Source: Spirochaetaceae bacterium (GTDB taxonomy: Bacteria; Spirochaetota; Leptospiria; Leptospirales; Leptonemataceae). From it: 64,000 bases of DNA. A model generated the notes under the pieces. The model saw only the letters and a program-made list of their open reading frames with translations, searched no databases and had not been told where the DNA came from. A program made the position numbers and the translations under genes. The DNA is taken from assembly GCA_002730875.1 (NCBI GenBank), contig PCBI01000019.1, positions 372,001 through 436,000 of the forward strand, written 5' to 3'. Below are positions 17,641 to 26,965 of this stretch, one piece after another (position 1 is the stretch's first letter; the number at the start of each line of letters is the position of its first letter).

Positions 17641-18759
17641 TCAGGATCGGCGAAACTGCCATTTGCCCTGTCGGTAGATACCCGTGGCGGCTCGCTGCAG
17701 GCGATCCAACATAACTTCGCTACAACGATTGCCGGCGATGACCATGAGCGCATCGCAGTTTCGGCTCAATTCGTAAAGGTCCAGATACAGATTTCGGGAA
17801 GCGTCCTGCTGGTCAGTTCGGTTTCGCAGTACAGCGGTTTCGCAAAGCCGACGGGGAAGAATATCGCTGAGCTTCAAAGGCTCAGAGCTCAGGTTTAGCA
17901 CGGCGATGGTTTCGTAGGATGCATGGGGAAATCCTGGGCTCAGCTCGCCCAAAAGTTCGGACTGCACCAGAAACAAATCTACTTCGGGCTGGTAATGCAC
18001 CGGTAATAGGCCCGGAGAGTGCAGGGGGGCTTCCGGGCTGAGCACAGCCGTGGAGTTTCCTGAAGGGCGACTTTTTGCATTCTCCTCTTTCTCTGCCGAT
18101 GCTTTCGCATTGGGCACCGAAAGCACATCGCCATTTTCGCCTTCCTGTTCGTGCATAACCTGGAAACCGTCAGCCCGAAGCCTGGCTTCATCGATAATAC
18201 CTGGCCGAAGAATCTTGACTTTATCTTCCAAAATCTGCACTACCGTGGATTCCAGACCCACGCCGCATTGACCGCCGTCTACTACTCCGGGGATTACTCC
18301 TTCCAGTTGTGCCAACACCATTCCAGGGGTGGTGGGACTGGTTTTTCCGGATTTGTTTGCGGAAGGAATGGCAAGGGGGACTCCGCAGCGTTCGATGATT
18401 GCCAGGGTGATTGCATGATCTGGCATTCTAAATCCGCAAAGATCAGAGCCCGCGGTTACTACGCCGGGGATCTTACCTTCATGCTCCAGAAGGATGGTGA
18501 GCGGTCCTGGCCAGTATTTCTCCATCAGTCGCTCGGCCAGATCGCTTCGACGGCCATACTGGAAAGCCATAGCCGGCGAAGATACGTGACAGATCACCGG
18601 GTTTTCTGGAGGGCGTCCCTTCACCGAGAACATGTTTCGCACCGCCGATTCATTCAGGGCATCGCAGGCCAGGCCGTAAACGGTTTCAGTAGGAAGGGCC
18701 ACGCATTGCCCTTCCTTAATTTTTTCGATTGCCTGATTTTCGTCCAGATACTTGGCCAT
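17641..18759 (-). CDS. tsaC: Sua5/YwlC-type threonylcarbamoyl-AMP synthase
   Basis: Makes threonylcarbamoyl-AMP from threonine, bicarbonate and ATP, the first step of t6A37 modification of ANN-decoding tRNAs. The YrdC domain is clear: ALPTETVYGLACDA (about 22-35), KGRPPENPVICHV (about 47-59), and later SANKSGKTSPTT. After a linker (about 225-270) a smaller C-terminal domain of the Sua5 type follows (PGLLPVHYQPEVDLF). This gives 372 residues, a bit longer than Bacillus YwlC. It starts 15 bases after the stop of the M16 peptidase gene, so the two form an operon. Confidence 0.9.
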   Translation of the reverse strand: MAKYLDENQAIEKIKEGQCVALPTETVYGLACDALNESAVRNMFSVKGRPPENPVICHVSSPAMAFQYGRRSDLAERLMEKYWPGPLTILLEHEGKIPGVVTAGSDLCGFRMPDHAITLAIIERCGVPLAIPSANKSGKTSPTTPGMVLAQLEGVIPGVVDGGQCGVGLESTVVQILEDKVKILRPGIIDEARLRADGFQVMHEQEGENGDVLSVPNAKASAEKEENAKSRPSGNSTAVLSPEAPLHSPGLLPVHYQPEVDLFLVQSELLGELSPGFPHASYETIAVLNLSSEPLKLSDILPRRLCETAVLRNRTDQQDASRNLYLDLYELSRNCDALMVIAGNRCSEVMLDRLQRAATGIYRQGKWQFRRS

Positions 18760-18774
18760 GATACTCTCCAGCTT

Positions 18775-20016
18775 CTAGGAAGCTTTCTTTTCCGGTAACA
18801 GTATGGCTCTGAATTTTGGACCGGAAAAGGTCTGGGCAGCCATTTCACGGATTTCTTGCAACGTTACCTGGTCCATCTCGCTCAGAGCTTTCTGCACCGG
18901 ATCGTCTGTTTCTCCTCTCAATATAGGAACAGACATCATTGTATTCAATCCGGTACTGGTTTCCGACCGGGCCGCTATGGAAGTGCGGATGCTGGCCCGG
19001 GCACGATTTACACGATCCTCTTCCACGAGCTCGTTGCAAAGGCGATCCAGGATCTGGTCCACTTCCTTTTCCAGTTGGGGCAGTTCGTCTTCGGCAATAC
19101 CGCAGGAAATTCCCATAATAGAATGGGGTTCATTTCGCATGGCAAAAGAATAGATTCCGTAGCAGGACATCCCCAGTTCTTCTCTAATTCTTTCGAATAG
19201 CAGGCCGGAATCGTTACCGCCCAGAACATAGTTCATGAAGTCCTGTTTGAAGCGGTCCGGATGGTTGGGCGGCAGGGCGGGAAAGAACAGAGTAAAGTAT
19301 GCTTCGGAGATTCCCGGCTTTGTGAGAGTAAGCTCGCCTGCGGTGTAGCTTGCCTCCCTGATTTCCGGGTTCAGGGTTTCTTCGCTGGAAGCGAAAGCCT
19401 TACTCAGGGCGGCTTCGATTCGATCCGCGCTAACGCCGCCGGCCACCGAAATCAGGGTATTGTTCCCTCCATAGAAGCGATTCTTAAAATCATGCATTCC
19501 TTCTACGGTGGCCCCGCGGATGGTGTCTTCCGTTCCAATGATAGGATGGTACGCTTCGCCCAGATACATTTGCAAGGCCCTTTCAACGAGAAAGCTGTCT
19601 GGATCGTCCTCGCGCTCACGGTATTCGCTGAGTATGGGGTTTAGCTCTTTCTTGAACTCTTCGGCCGGGAATAAGGGATTTCTGTACATGTCCGCCAGAA
19701 TATCGAACCCTTCTTCGAACCTATCGTTTAGCACCGTAATGTAGTAAGCTGTATGGTCATAAGTAGTGTAAGCATTCATTTTACCGCCAATGTCATTGGC
19801 GGCCCGGGCAATAGCTGTGCCCCCCGGGCGCTTGCTGGAACCCTTGAAAAACATATGCTCCAGAATGTGCGCTAGCCCCCATTGCGCGGGTTGTTCGGCG
19901 CAGGAACCGACCCGAGTTAGAATCTGAATGTTGGTGAGAAAGCTGGTGTTCTCAATGTGCAGCAATCGCACTCCGTTAATTGTCTGTATATCAAATGGGG
20001 TTACGCTCTGTATCAT
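18775..20016 (-). CDS. M16-family zinc peptidase
   Basis: A 413-residue insulinase/processing-peptidase family protein. The inverted zinc motif HILEH is at residues 50-54, with the distal glutamate region around 125-135. The second half is the usual non-catalytic M16 repeat. The residues needed for catalysis are present. No signal peptide is visible, so it is likely cytoplasmic, similar to the PqqF/YmxG class of processing or peptide-degrading enzymes. It is the first gene of an operon with Sua5/tsaC. The substrate is unknown. Confidence 0.88.
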   Translation of the reverse strand: MIQSVTPFDIQTINGVRLLHIENTSFLTNIQILTRVGSCAEQPAQWGLAHILEHMFFKGSSKRPGGTAIARAANDIGGKMNAYTTYDHTAYYITVLNDRFEEGFDILADMYRNPLFPAEEFKKELNPILSEYREREDDPDSFLVERALQMYLGEAYHPIIGTEDTIRGATVEGMHDFKNRFYGGNNTLISVAGGVSADRIEAALSKAFASSEETLNPEIREASYTAGELTLTKPGISEAYFTLFFPALPPNHPDRFKQDFMNYVLGGNDSGLLFERIREELGMSCYGIYSFAMRNEPHSIMGISCGIAEDELPQLEKEVDQILDRLCNELVEEDRVNRARASIRTSIAARSETSTGLNTMMSVPILRGETDDPVQKALSEMDQVTLQEIREMAAQTFSGPKFRAILLPEKKAS

Positions 20017-20147
20017 ATACTGGGTCTGTCTCCTTGGCGTTTGGACGCTCTTTGCGCTCTTGACTCTATCTAATGAGAATTAAGTGATTACGGCTTTCCG
20101 AGTCTTGCATTTTAACGGTGCCAGCGCCATTGGCCGGACTATTTGGT

Positions 20148-20621
20148 CTACTGCTCCGGTTTTCGCACACATTTGGCTTCGTTGTAGAAGCGGTCCCCGT
20201 ACGGAGTGGTTGAATCGGATATAGCATGGAAATGGGTTTCGGTAAGCTCCTGTACGACGTAAGGAATTCGCTCCTGTTCGCTGGTCCAGACGCCCTCATT
20301 GGTGTACAAATCCACCGTTAGAACAAGTTTGTTCTCCACTTCTTCCAGGTTGTATCTGGCTTTTTCGATTCCTTCTCCCAGGATGTTTTCTCCGTTGGCA
20401 GCGCTATAGACTTCGTAGGCCCCATCGGCGGTGTACACTTCTACAAAGGCCTCGGGAGCTGGCTCCGCGGAAAGATCCGGATACTTCAGGCTGTCTTTGT
20501 TCTCGATCTCTACAACATCCAGACAAAGCCATCGACTCCCCTTTAGCAGTTCCGCATTCGGGGGCTGCTTACACGCTGAAATCAGTAGGAGAGAGCCGAG
20601 TAGAAGAGTGAAATATCTCAT
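20148..20621 (-). CDS. Lipoprotein, WLC family copy 1
   Basis: A 157-residue lipoprotein with signal peptide and lipobox LLISAC (C17). It belongs to a small local family of three tandem genes (next copies at 20822 and 21445). Shared marks are a G/S-x-x-W-L-C block shortly after the lipobox, a Y/F-PDLS-like stretch, a G-E-x-x-L/M-x-E-G/E turn, an ELTE-T/D-x-x-H/Y block, and a C-terminal cysteine followed by a basic residue. The two conserved cysteines, one early and one near the C-terminus, could form a disulphide. I do not recognise the family outside this window. Confidence 0.78.
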   Translation of the reverse strand: MRYFTLLLGSLLLISACKQPPNAELLKGSRWLCLDVVEIENKDSLKYPDLSAEPAPEAFVEVYTADGAYEVYSAANGENILGEGIEKARYNLEEVENKLVLTVDLYTNEGVWTSEQERIPYVVQELTETHFHAISDSTTPYGDRFYNEAKCVRKPEQ

Positions 20622-20821
20622 GGCAGCATTCTTATTGAGCCCTTGCTCAGGCCAAGCAGATTTGACTTTTCCGAAAATTCAAGATTGGGCTGCCGAAGAG
20701 GTGAAACGAGGCATGCGGACGCCGGGAGCGGTCACAGGAGGTGACGGAGAGCGAGTCCGGTGGCGAAACGTTCGGTACAGGCCTTCCGGCGCTCCACTCA
20801 GCCCTATCGAGGAAACCGGTC

Positions 20822-21292
20822 TCAGTCCAATCGGATACACCTGGCTTCGTGGTATTCGGTATAACCGTCCTCCCAGGTGTGTTCGAAGACAGTATGGTAT
20901 CTATCCTCGGTGAGTTCCTTGACGATGTACGGAGGCTCCGCCTCCTCATCCGTGGTCCATCGCCCGTCCGTAAATACATAGATGTAGAGCACTCGTTGTC
21001 CCGATTCGTTTTTGGTAAGCTTCCAGCGCATCTTGAGCACTTCTTCGTCCATCAGACTCTCGCCGGTCTTCGCATCAAAGCTTTCAAAGAATCCAAAGCG
21101 ATCGTAGGTCTCCCGGTAGTAATTCTCGCTTCCTTTCTGCGAAAGGTCCGGAAACTCCAGTGCGGCGCTCTTTTCTTTTTCGCCTATGTCTGCGCAAAGC
21201 CATTCGGTGCCCGAAAGATCGTTGAAAGTAATCCAGTTACAATGAGCGGTTGTCAGGGCCAGCAAGGCCAATCCGGCAATAGTTCGATTCAT
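20822..21292 (-). CDS. Lipoprotein, WLC family copy 2
   Basis: A 156-residue paralogue of the genes on either side. The signal sequence ends in ALTTAHC (C18), a loose lipobox. The family block GTEWLC follows at about residues 28-33, then FPDLSQKG, the GESLMDEEVLK turn, YIVKELTEDRYH, and a final ARCIRLD. Separated by 200 and 151 bases from its neighbours and in the same direction, it may have its own promoter. Function unknown. The tandem order suggests local duplication followed by strong divergence. Confidence 0.75.
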   Translation of the reverse strand: MNRTIAGLALLALTTAHCNWITFNDLSGTEWLCADIGEKEKSAALEFPDLSQKGSENYYRETYDRFGFFESFDAKTGESLMDEEVLKMRWKLTKNESGQRVLYIYVFTDGRWTTDEEAEPPYIVKELTEDRYHTVFEHTWEDGYTEYHEARCIRLD

Positions 21293-21444
21293 TCCTCTAC
21301 TCCTGGTTTAATTCTAGCAAGGATTTCCCTGGCGTGTTCAACCGGGCTCTTACCCGGACCTTGCGGCCCCAAGCGCCGCGAACAGGCCCGTTGATAGTTC
21401 CCCCATTAGATCCGCTCTCTGCAGTGGTGGGATATCCTGGATAA

Positions 21445-21924
21445 CTACTGTTTGTAATCTGCCTTTCCGAGCCGAGTGCATCGGGATTCGAATCCGGCCA
21501 CTCCTTCTTCGCTTTCTACGGATCTTGAGTGATACCTTTTGTCAGAAAGTTCCAGGATCTCATACAGTTCTTCTTCCTGCACGATTTCCCCTTCAATCTC
21601 TTCTTTGAATAAGAAGGCAACTCGGGTGGAACCGTCTTCCTCTTTCAGCTTGTAAGTGGCGGTCACTCCTTCGCCCAGGAGACTTTGTCCATCGATGGGG
21701 TCGATCATTTCGAATCTACCATCCGCATGATAGAGTTCAAAGTAGCCTTCGGGATCTCCGGAGGCTTCCGGGTTGGGAAAGTCCAGTGCCTGCTTCTCTT
21801 CCGGGGTTTCGGCTCCATCGCATAGCCAGCGGCTGTCCGAAATGGCCGCATCCTTTTTGCATGCGCCGGCAAGGAGCAGAAGGGCGAATGTGGATAGGCT
21901 AATTAGGCGAAGGCTGAAATTCAT
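21445..21924 (-). CDS. Lipoprotein, WLC family copy 3
   Basis: A 159-residue lipoprotein with a good signal peptide and lipobox LLAGAC (C22). It shares the family layout: SRWLC at about residues 31-35, a DFPNPEA stretch, [19 protein letters not shown] and a late SRCTRLG. It is the most acidic of the three. It is divergent from the glutamine synthetase gene, with 133 bases between the two start codons for promoters of both. Confidence 0.78.
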   Translation of the reverse strand: MNFSLRLISLSTFALLLLAGACKKDAAISDSRWLCDGAETPEEKQALDFPNPEASGDPEGYFELYHADGRFEMIDPIDGQSLLGEGVTATYKLKEEDGSTRVAFLFKEEIEGEIVQEEELYEILELSDKRYHSRSVESEEGVAGFESRCTRLGKADYKQ

Positions 21925-22057
21925 GGGTCATGGATTACATTGCAGGAAAAAGCTGACAAGCAGGAATCCAGGGCTTGCGACAGCGCCGGAGAAAAACCAG
22001 ACTAGCGGACGCCTGGATATTGATTTGCATTCTAAAGGGGGCAACAAATCTGACGCC

Positions 22058-24220
22058 ATGGATCGGAAGAAAAAGAAAGATAAAACAAAGAAATATAAAG
22101 GTTCGGACTTCAGCGAGCTATTTGCAAGCCATGTTTTTCATGAATCGGAAATGAAAAAGCGGCTGCCGAATCGAGTGTACAAGAAAGTGGAAGAGGCCCG
22201 GGAGACCGGCGATATGCTGGAGCCCGAAGTCGCTCAGGTAGTGGCCGATGCCATGAAAGATTGGGCCCTGGAGCACGGAGCCACTCACTTTACGCACTGG
22301 TTTCAGCCCATGACCGGTTTCACCGCCGAGAAGCACGATTCCTTTGTTGTGCCGGTGGGCGGAGGTCGCGCCATTACTCGTTTTTCCCATAAAGAGCTGA
22401 TCAAGGGCGAGCCGGATGCCTCGTCGTTTCCTTCCGGTGGCCTGCGAGCCACCTTTGAAGCCCGGGGCTATACTGCCTGGGACATGAGTTCGCCGGCATT
22501 CCTGAAACAGGATGAGGGAGGAGTCACCCTCTGCATACCCACGGCTTTCTGCTCTTACACCGGGGAGGCTCTGGACAAGAAAACTCCGCTACTACGTTCT
22601 ATGGATGCGGTGAGTCGGGAAGCCACCAGGTTGCTTCAAATCCTGGGAAAGAAAGACGTAAAGAAGGTCATCGCTACCGTAGGTCCGGAACAGGAGTACT
22701 TCCTGATTCGCGAAGAGCATTATCAGAGTCGTCCGGATCTTATTTACACCGGCAGAACTCTTTTCGGTAGTCGTCCCCCGAAAGGGCAGGAAATGGACGA
22801 CCATTATTTTGCAAGTATCAAGGAACCCATCGCCGCCTTCATGCGCGAACTGGACGAAGAACTCTGGAAAGTGGGCGTAAGCGCCCGGACCAGGCATAAT
22901 GAAGTGGCTCCTTCGCAGCATGAACTGGCTCCCATGTTCAATAGCGCAAACATTGCCTGCGACCATAATCAGATTGTTATGGAAACTATGAAGAAAGTGG
23001 CTGTGCGACATGGGCTGGTTTGCCTGCTGCACGAAAAGCCTTTCGCCTACGTGAATGGGTCCGGAAAGCATAATAACTGGTCTTTGCAGACCGATACCGG
23101 CGAAAACCTTCTGGAACCGGGAAGCACACCGGAAAAGAATATCATTTTTCTGATTTTTCTGGCTGCGGTGATCCGAGCTGTGGACGAGCATGCGGCGCTT
23201 ATGCGGATTGCGGCCGCCACCCCGGGAAATGACCATCGACTGGGAGCCAATGAAGCGCCCCCGGCCATTATCTCCATCTACCTTGGCGAAATGCTCACCG
23301 GGATCATGGCCGACCTGGCCGGCGAAAAGGGCGACAGGGCGCTGAGTCGCGGCGATTTGCTGCGGGTGGGCACTTCGTCTCTTTCGCCGCTGCCGTTGGA
23401 TAGTTCGGATCGAAACCGTACATCGCCGTTTGCCTTTACCGGAAACAAATTTGAATTTCGCATGGTGCCTTCCACGGCCAGTATTGCGGCCGCCAACTTC
23501 ACGTTAAACACGGTTGTGGCCGAGTCTTTGAGTTTCATTTCGGAGAAGCTGGAAAAATCCGCCGATCCCATGCAGGAAGCCATGGCGCTCGCCGGCGAAA
23601 TATACAAAGCGCATAAGCGCGTGGTTTTCAACGGGAATAACTATGCCGGGGAGTGGGTGGAAGAAGCCGAGCGCCGCGGATTACCCAATATCACAAATAC
23701 CGTGGATGCGGCCGAAGCAATCATCAGCGAAAAGACAATTGCCATGTATGAGAAGCAAAATGTCTTTTCAAAGACCGAACTGGAATCCAGATACGAGATC
23801 GTTCTGGAAGGCTATGCAAATACAATTCGCATAGAAGCGCGGGCCATGATCGATATGGCCAGTCGACTGATTATCCCGGCGGTGATCGATTACCGAGCAT
23901 TCCTGGCAGACACCATACGTTCCCTGCGCGAGGCGGGATCGGACACCACCGTAGAAGCGGCCAATCTGGCGGAGCTTTCCGGACACTTCCTGGAGTTCGA
24001 TGTGCGACTGAAGCAACTCAAGGAGAGCCTGGCTCGCGCTGACGAAAGGGAAGATCAGGGCAGTCGGGTTCTGGCCGTGGCATTCAGAGACGAAGTATTC
24101 GCAGCCATGCAACGTCTGCGGGAGACCGGCGATATACTTGAATCTCAGGTGGCTCGAGATTTCTGGCCGGTGCCGTCTTACGGGGAGATTCTATACCACA
24201 TCGTGGATTCGCCGGTATAA
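22058..24220 (+). CDS. glnN: Type III glutamine synthetase
   Basis: Makes glutamine from glutamate, ammonia and ATP. The 720-residue length and the signatures [10 protein letters not shown] (ATP/glutamate site) and [17 protein letters not shown] identify the GSIII class found in Bacteroidetes, cyanobacteria and some spirochaetes. The frame remains open back to 21773, over the divergent lipoprotein gene. I chose ATG 22058, which gives the family length and a lysine-rich start ([12 protein letters not shown]). The N-terminal lysine cluster is unusual but short. No PII or ammonium transporter gene is adjacent. A strong terminator-like hairpin follows at 24337. Confidence 0.95.
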   Translation: MDRKKKKDKTKKYKGSDFSELFASHVFHESEMKKRLPNRVYKKVEEARETGDMLEPEVAQVVADAMKDWALEHGATHFTHWFQPMTGFTAEKHDSFVVPVGGGRAITRFSHKELIKGEPDASSFPSGGLRATFEARGYTAWDMSSPAFLKQDEGGVTLCIPTAFCSYTGEALDKKTPLLRSMDAVSREATRLLQILGKKDVKKVIATVGPEQEYFLIREEHYQSRPDLIYTGRTLFGSRPPKGQEMDDHYFASIKEPIAAFMRELDEELWKVGVSARTRHNEVAPSQHELAPMFNSANIACDHNQIVMETMKKVAVRHGLVCLLHEKPFAYVNGSGKHNNWSLQTDTGENLLEPGSTPEKNIIFLIFLAAVIRAVDEHAALMRIAAATPGNDHRLGANEAPPAIISIYLGEMLTGIMADLAGEKGDRALSRGDLLRVGTSSLSPLPLDSSDRNRTSPFAFTGNKFEFRMVPSTASIAAANFTLNTVVAESLSFISEKLEKSADPMQEAMALAGEIYKAHKRVVFNGNNYAGEWVEEAERRGLPNITNTVDAAEAIISEKTIAMYEKQNVFSKTELESRYEIVLEGYANTIRIEARAMIDMASRLIIPAVIDYRAFLADTIRSLREAGSDTTVEAANLAELSGHFLEFDVRLKQLKESLARADEREDQGSRVLAVAFRDEVFAAMQRLRETGDILESQVARDFWPVPSYGEILYHIVDSPV

Positions 24221-24336
24221 GGAATGAACCGCCCCGGGCCTTTGTTCCTTTTCAGGGTCATTGAAAGGCTGCGATAGACTACCAGAGAAGCGTCTGGAGG
24301 GGCTTCTGGCGAGAGGCCGCAATGGAGAGAGACTCT

Positions 24337-24370
24337 TATAGAGCCCGGAAGATCCGGGCTCTATATTTTC
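24337..24370. terminator. 13-bp hairpin terminator between convergent genes
   Basis: A perfect inverted repeat (left arm TATAGAGCCCGGA, 3-base loop, matching right arm) spans 24337-24365 and is followed on the plus strand by TTTTCC. It lies between the ends of the glutamine synthetase gene (+) and the PsbP-like lipoprotein gene (-). Its symmetry and position suggest it stops transcription from both sides. The T run is short, so efficiency is uncertain. Confidence 0.75.
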
Positions 24371-24461
24371 CTGAACGCCAGGACGGAACGATTCGCAAAC
24401 TCAGGGACGGGGCGATTCTCAGCGCCACCTCTCTATGCCCTGGACCTGTTGTTCGAACGGC

Positions 24462-25100
24462 TTACATCCCGCCATCTTCTTTCCCAAACATTCGGGACTC
24501 TTCGAAAGAAAATGAGTCCAGAATCATGCTGAATCCCGGCCAGGTTTTTTCATGGTCTTTAAAGGGGATGTGAAACGTGAGATAAATCCAGCGAGCTCCG
24601 CTCCAAATCCGAAAGTAGTGGCGGATCATCTTTAGTGTCATGGCGGATTCGTGCAATGTATGGGTTTCCCGCAATCCTTCGATGGCGGCGCCCCGTCGGT
24701 TTTCCCGGATGCTCTGGTAATTGAGATCCTGAAGCGCGCCGTGTGAGAATTCCTCCGAGTATAGTTTAAACATGAAATCCGCGAACTCCCTCAGCGAATC
24801 GAAGCTGGTTTCTCTGTAATACTGGACTATGGCAAGCCCGTCGCCGGCCGTGCGGATCATGATATAACGACCGGATTCGCTGAAGTCTTCCTCCATCAGT
24901 TGCCAGTTGCCGGGATAGTCAAACGCAATGCCTTGCTTGTTATAGGTTCGGCTTTGCTCTAGATTGGGACTTTGTTCGCAGCTCAAAGTGAGCCCCGCCA
25001 GGGAAATTACCAGGGCAACTACCGCGGATTTTGCCAGAGCAGCTATGCTGCGTTTCGGTAGAGCGTCTGTACGGAACCTGACGGGAAGAAATGAATGCAT
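24462..25100 (-). CDS. Lipoprotein with PsbP/DUF1795-like domain
   Basis: A 212-residue exported protein. A long basic N-terminus precedes a hydrophobic segment ending in LTLSC (C41), a plausible lipobox. The mature part begins with the phrase GIAFDYPGNWQLMEE, characteristic of the PsbP/DUF1795 fold (small alpha/beta proteins, mostly of unknown role in non-photosynthetic bacteria). It continues with alternating strands and helices. The start may lie further in, since lipoprotein leaders rarely have 30 residues before the hydrophobic part. It is convergent with glutamine synthetase. Confidence 0.72.
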   Translation of the reverse strand: MHSFLPVRFRTDALPKRSIAALAKSAVVALVISLAGLTLSCEQSPNLEQSRTYNKQGIAFDYPGNWQLMEEDFSESGRYIMIRTAGDGLAIVQYYRETSFDSLREFADFMFKLYSEEFSHGALQDLNYQSIRENRRGAAIEGLRETHTLHESAMTLKMIRHYFRIWSGARWIYLTFHIPFKDHEKTWPGFSMILDSFSFEESRMFGKEDGGM

Positions 25101-25226
25101 GGTGGTATGCTAGTTCTGCTCCCCCCAGAGCAAGTAAAAACGACAAAACAGGGCTCTGAATTACCAAAAACTCTTGCAATGTGGGAACGATGAACAAAAC
25201 TCAAAGTGTTTTAGCGGAGGTTATTT

Positions 25227-25481
25227 ATGAATCAGAATTCACCGGAACAGATCCCGGCAGGCTTTGATGCCGAAACCTGGAATAAGCTAACGCCGGAGCA
25301 GAAGCAGACCTTCCTGGCAGGTCAGCAAGGATCCTCGGCTCAGCAAACCCAGGCAAATCCACAATCCATGCAAGAAGACATGATGAAGGATATCAGAAAG
25401 CAAACCATGTTTGCCATGATATTTGGAATGGTGGGATCGCTGATCTCATCGGTCATCCATATGTTTATTCGCAGGAACTGA
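25227..25481 (+). CDS. Small membrane-tail protein (84 aa)
   Basis: An 84-residue protein with a Gln/Ser-rich polar first half (PAGFDAETWNKLTPEQKQTFLAGQ), an acidic-basic linker and a single C-terminal hydrophobic segment (about 61-79) ending in RRN. This is a tail-anchor-like layout. A GCGGAGG Shine-Dalgarno sequence lies about 9 bases upstream of the ATG, which supports translation. It is convergent with the large membrane protein gene, with 6 bases between their stops. The family is not recognised. Confidence 0.7.
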   Translation: MNQNSPEQIPAGFDAETWNKLTPEQKQTFLAGQQGSSAQQTQANPQSMQEDMMKDIRKQTMFAMIFGMVGSLISSVIHMFIRRN

Positions 25482-25487
25482 CCAGAT

Positions 25488-26816
25488 CTACCATTTGCGG
25501 ATTTCTCTCGCCTTTCTGGCACGGCCAGCTTCTACCATACGCTGACCCATGCCGGCGCAAAGCTGTATTCGCTCCACCGGGCTCAAAAGCCCGGTGGGAA
25601 TGCGAAAAGCATCGGTAAAGAGGGAAAAAGCCGCCGCCGAGGATTCGTATCCAAGCTCCAGGAGGCTGTCCATACTCACGTTACCTTCATTCGGTTGCAC
25701 GGCACCGGGCTGCAAGGCGCTGGAGGTTTTTTCGAACAGAATGGATTCCGGGTTGCCCCGATAGATTACAATCCCGGTTCCTGGCATTTCGCATTCGATG
25801 AATTTCATATCGCCATAGGCGATGAAGTCTTTTGCTTGCTGCACTTCTTTCATCAATCCCTGATCGCTGAAGTGGAGCCGGATGGGTTGCCCGCCGCCCC
25901 GGGGAAAGAACCACAATAGCGGCACCAGCGGTAGAGCTACCCAGAGAGTGATGGGAATCCCCTTTTGATTTTCTTTTTTCCAGATCGCAATGGTCACCAG
26001 AACAAGCATCCCCAGAAAGCAGACAAGTAGCCAGTAGGCGCCATAGGCCGTGGCCGATGTAGTGGGTTCGCCATATTCCAGCGTTACCATGCCGAATACG
26101 CCATCGTTAAGTCCGATTTCCTCGGACTCATGAGAGCTACCCTGGTTTCGACTTACTTTGAGGGTAGGCGAATCTATGAGCGATGCAAGAATATCCGGGT
26201 CCGGGTGTACGGTAACGCTTCGCCTGCGTGCTTCTTCAAAGGGATTGCCCATGGGTCGGAACGGATACTTTTCCCCGGCAGAAAGAATCAGGCCGAGGTT
26301 GTCGATAGTAGGCAGATCCAGTCGGGAAGAGTATTTCTCAACCATCGCTCGGACTTTTTCAGGGTAGGCTGACTCATCCACGCGAACCGTTTCGAGCAAG
26401 AAGGATGGACCCAGTCCATGGTGCAGATAGAATTGTGCTTTTCGATCTTCGCCCTGTTCGTAGATAACGGAGAAGTGACTCCATCCGGCGGAGCGAAAGC
26501 TCGCATCATTCAGGCCGGAAAAGATCAGCTCGGTATCGGATTGCTTCAGCGTATGTTTGGACTGCAGCTGCTCCCGGAAGAAAAAGTCCCATGCGGAGGC
26601 GAAAGTCAGGGGACCCAGAGCTACCAATGCGAACCCTGCCAGGTAAAGGTAGTTTCCCCGTTTCCACAGATACAGCACCAGAGCGATCAGAATCAGCAGC
26701 ACGCAGAGAATAGATAGTGTAGCAAAGGCTCTCTGTAAATCCTGGGAGTACTCAGTCCAGAGCATGCGCCATGCTCTGCTACGCAGCTGGATTGTCCAGG
26801 CTTCCCCGTTTCGCAA
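25488..26816 (-). CDS. Hypothetical membrane protein (442 aa)
   Basis: Unknown function. Two hydrophobic helices near residues 31-52 and 57-76, then a soluble domain of about 180 residues, another pair of helices near 258-276 and 284-300, and a second soluble domain to the end. The two helix-pair/soluble halves suggest an internal duplication, but I see no strong sequence match between them. No catalytic motif stands out. It is divergent from the YdjM-like hydrolase gene. Confidence 0.7.
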   Translation of the reverse strand: MRNGEAWTIQLRSRAWRMLWTEYSQDLQRAFATLSILCVLLILIALVLYLWKRGNYLYLAGFALVALGPLTFASAWDFFFREQLQSKHTLKQSDTELIFSGLNDASFRSAGWSHFSVIYEQGEDRKAQFYLHHGLGPSFLLETVRVDESAYPEKVRAMVEKYSSRLDLPTIDNLGLILSAGEKYPFRPMGNPFEEARRRSVTVHPDPDILASLIDSPTLKVSRNQGSSHESEEIGLNDGVFGMVTLEYGEPTTSATAYGAYWLLVCFLGMLVLVTIAIWKKENQKGIPITLWVALPLVPLLWFFPRGGGQPIRLHFSDQGLMKEVQQAKDFIAYGDMKFIECEMPGTGIVIYRGNPESILFEKTSSALQPGAVQPNEGNVSMDSLLELGYESSAAAFSLFTDAFRIPTGLLSPVERIQLCAGMGQRMVEAGRARKAREIRKW

Positions 26817-26965
26817 TTCCGTCGGGCTTTCTTTTTTGTGATTCTGTCCCGCTTCTCTCAGTAGCTGGCTCCGTGCTACCCTGATTCCTACACAGAAAAG
26901 AGCGAATGTTTTGCTTTCTTCAGGGAATGGGTTGTAAGCCAGCCCAGCAGCTTTCAGCCTGGATC

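Noticed and set aside
17435..17662. 75-codon minus-strand frame after the Sua5 gene
   Set aside because: Overlaps the Sua5 stop, spans degenerate repeats, and looks like nothing known.
21773..22057. Longer start for glutamine synthetase
   Set aside because: Would overlap the divergent lipoprotein gene and give a basic leader unlike the family.
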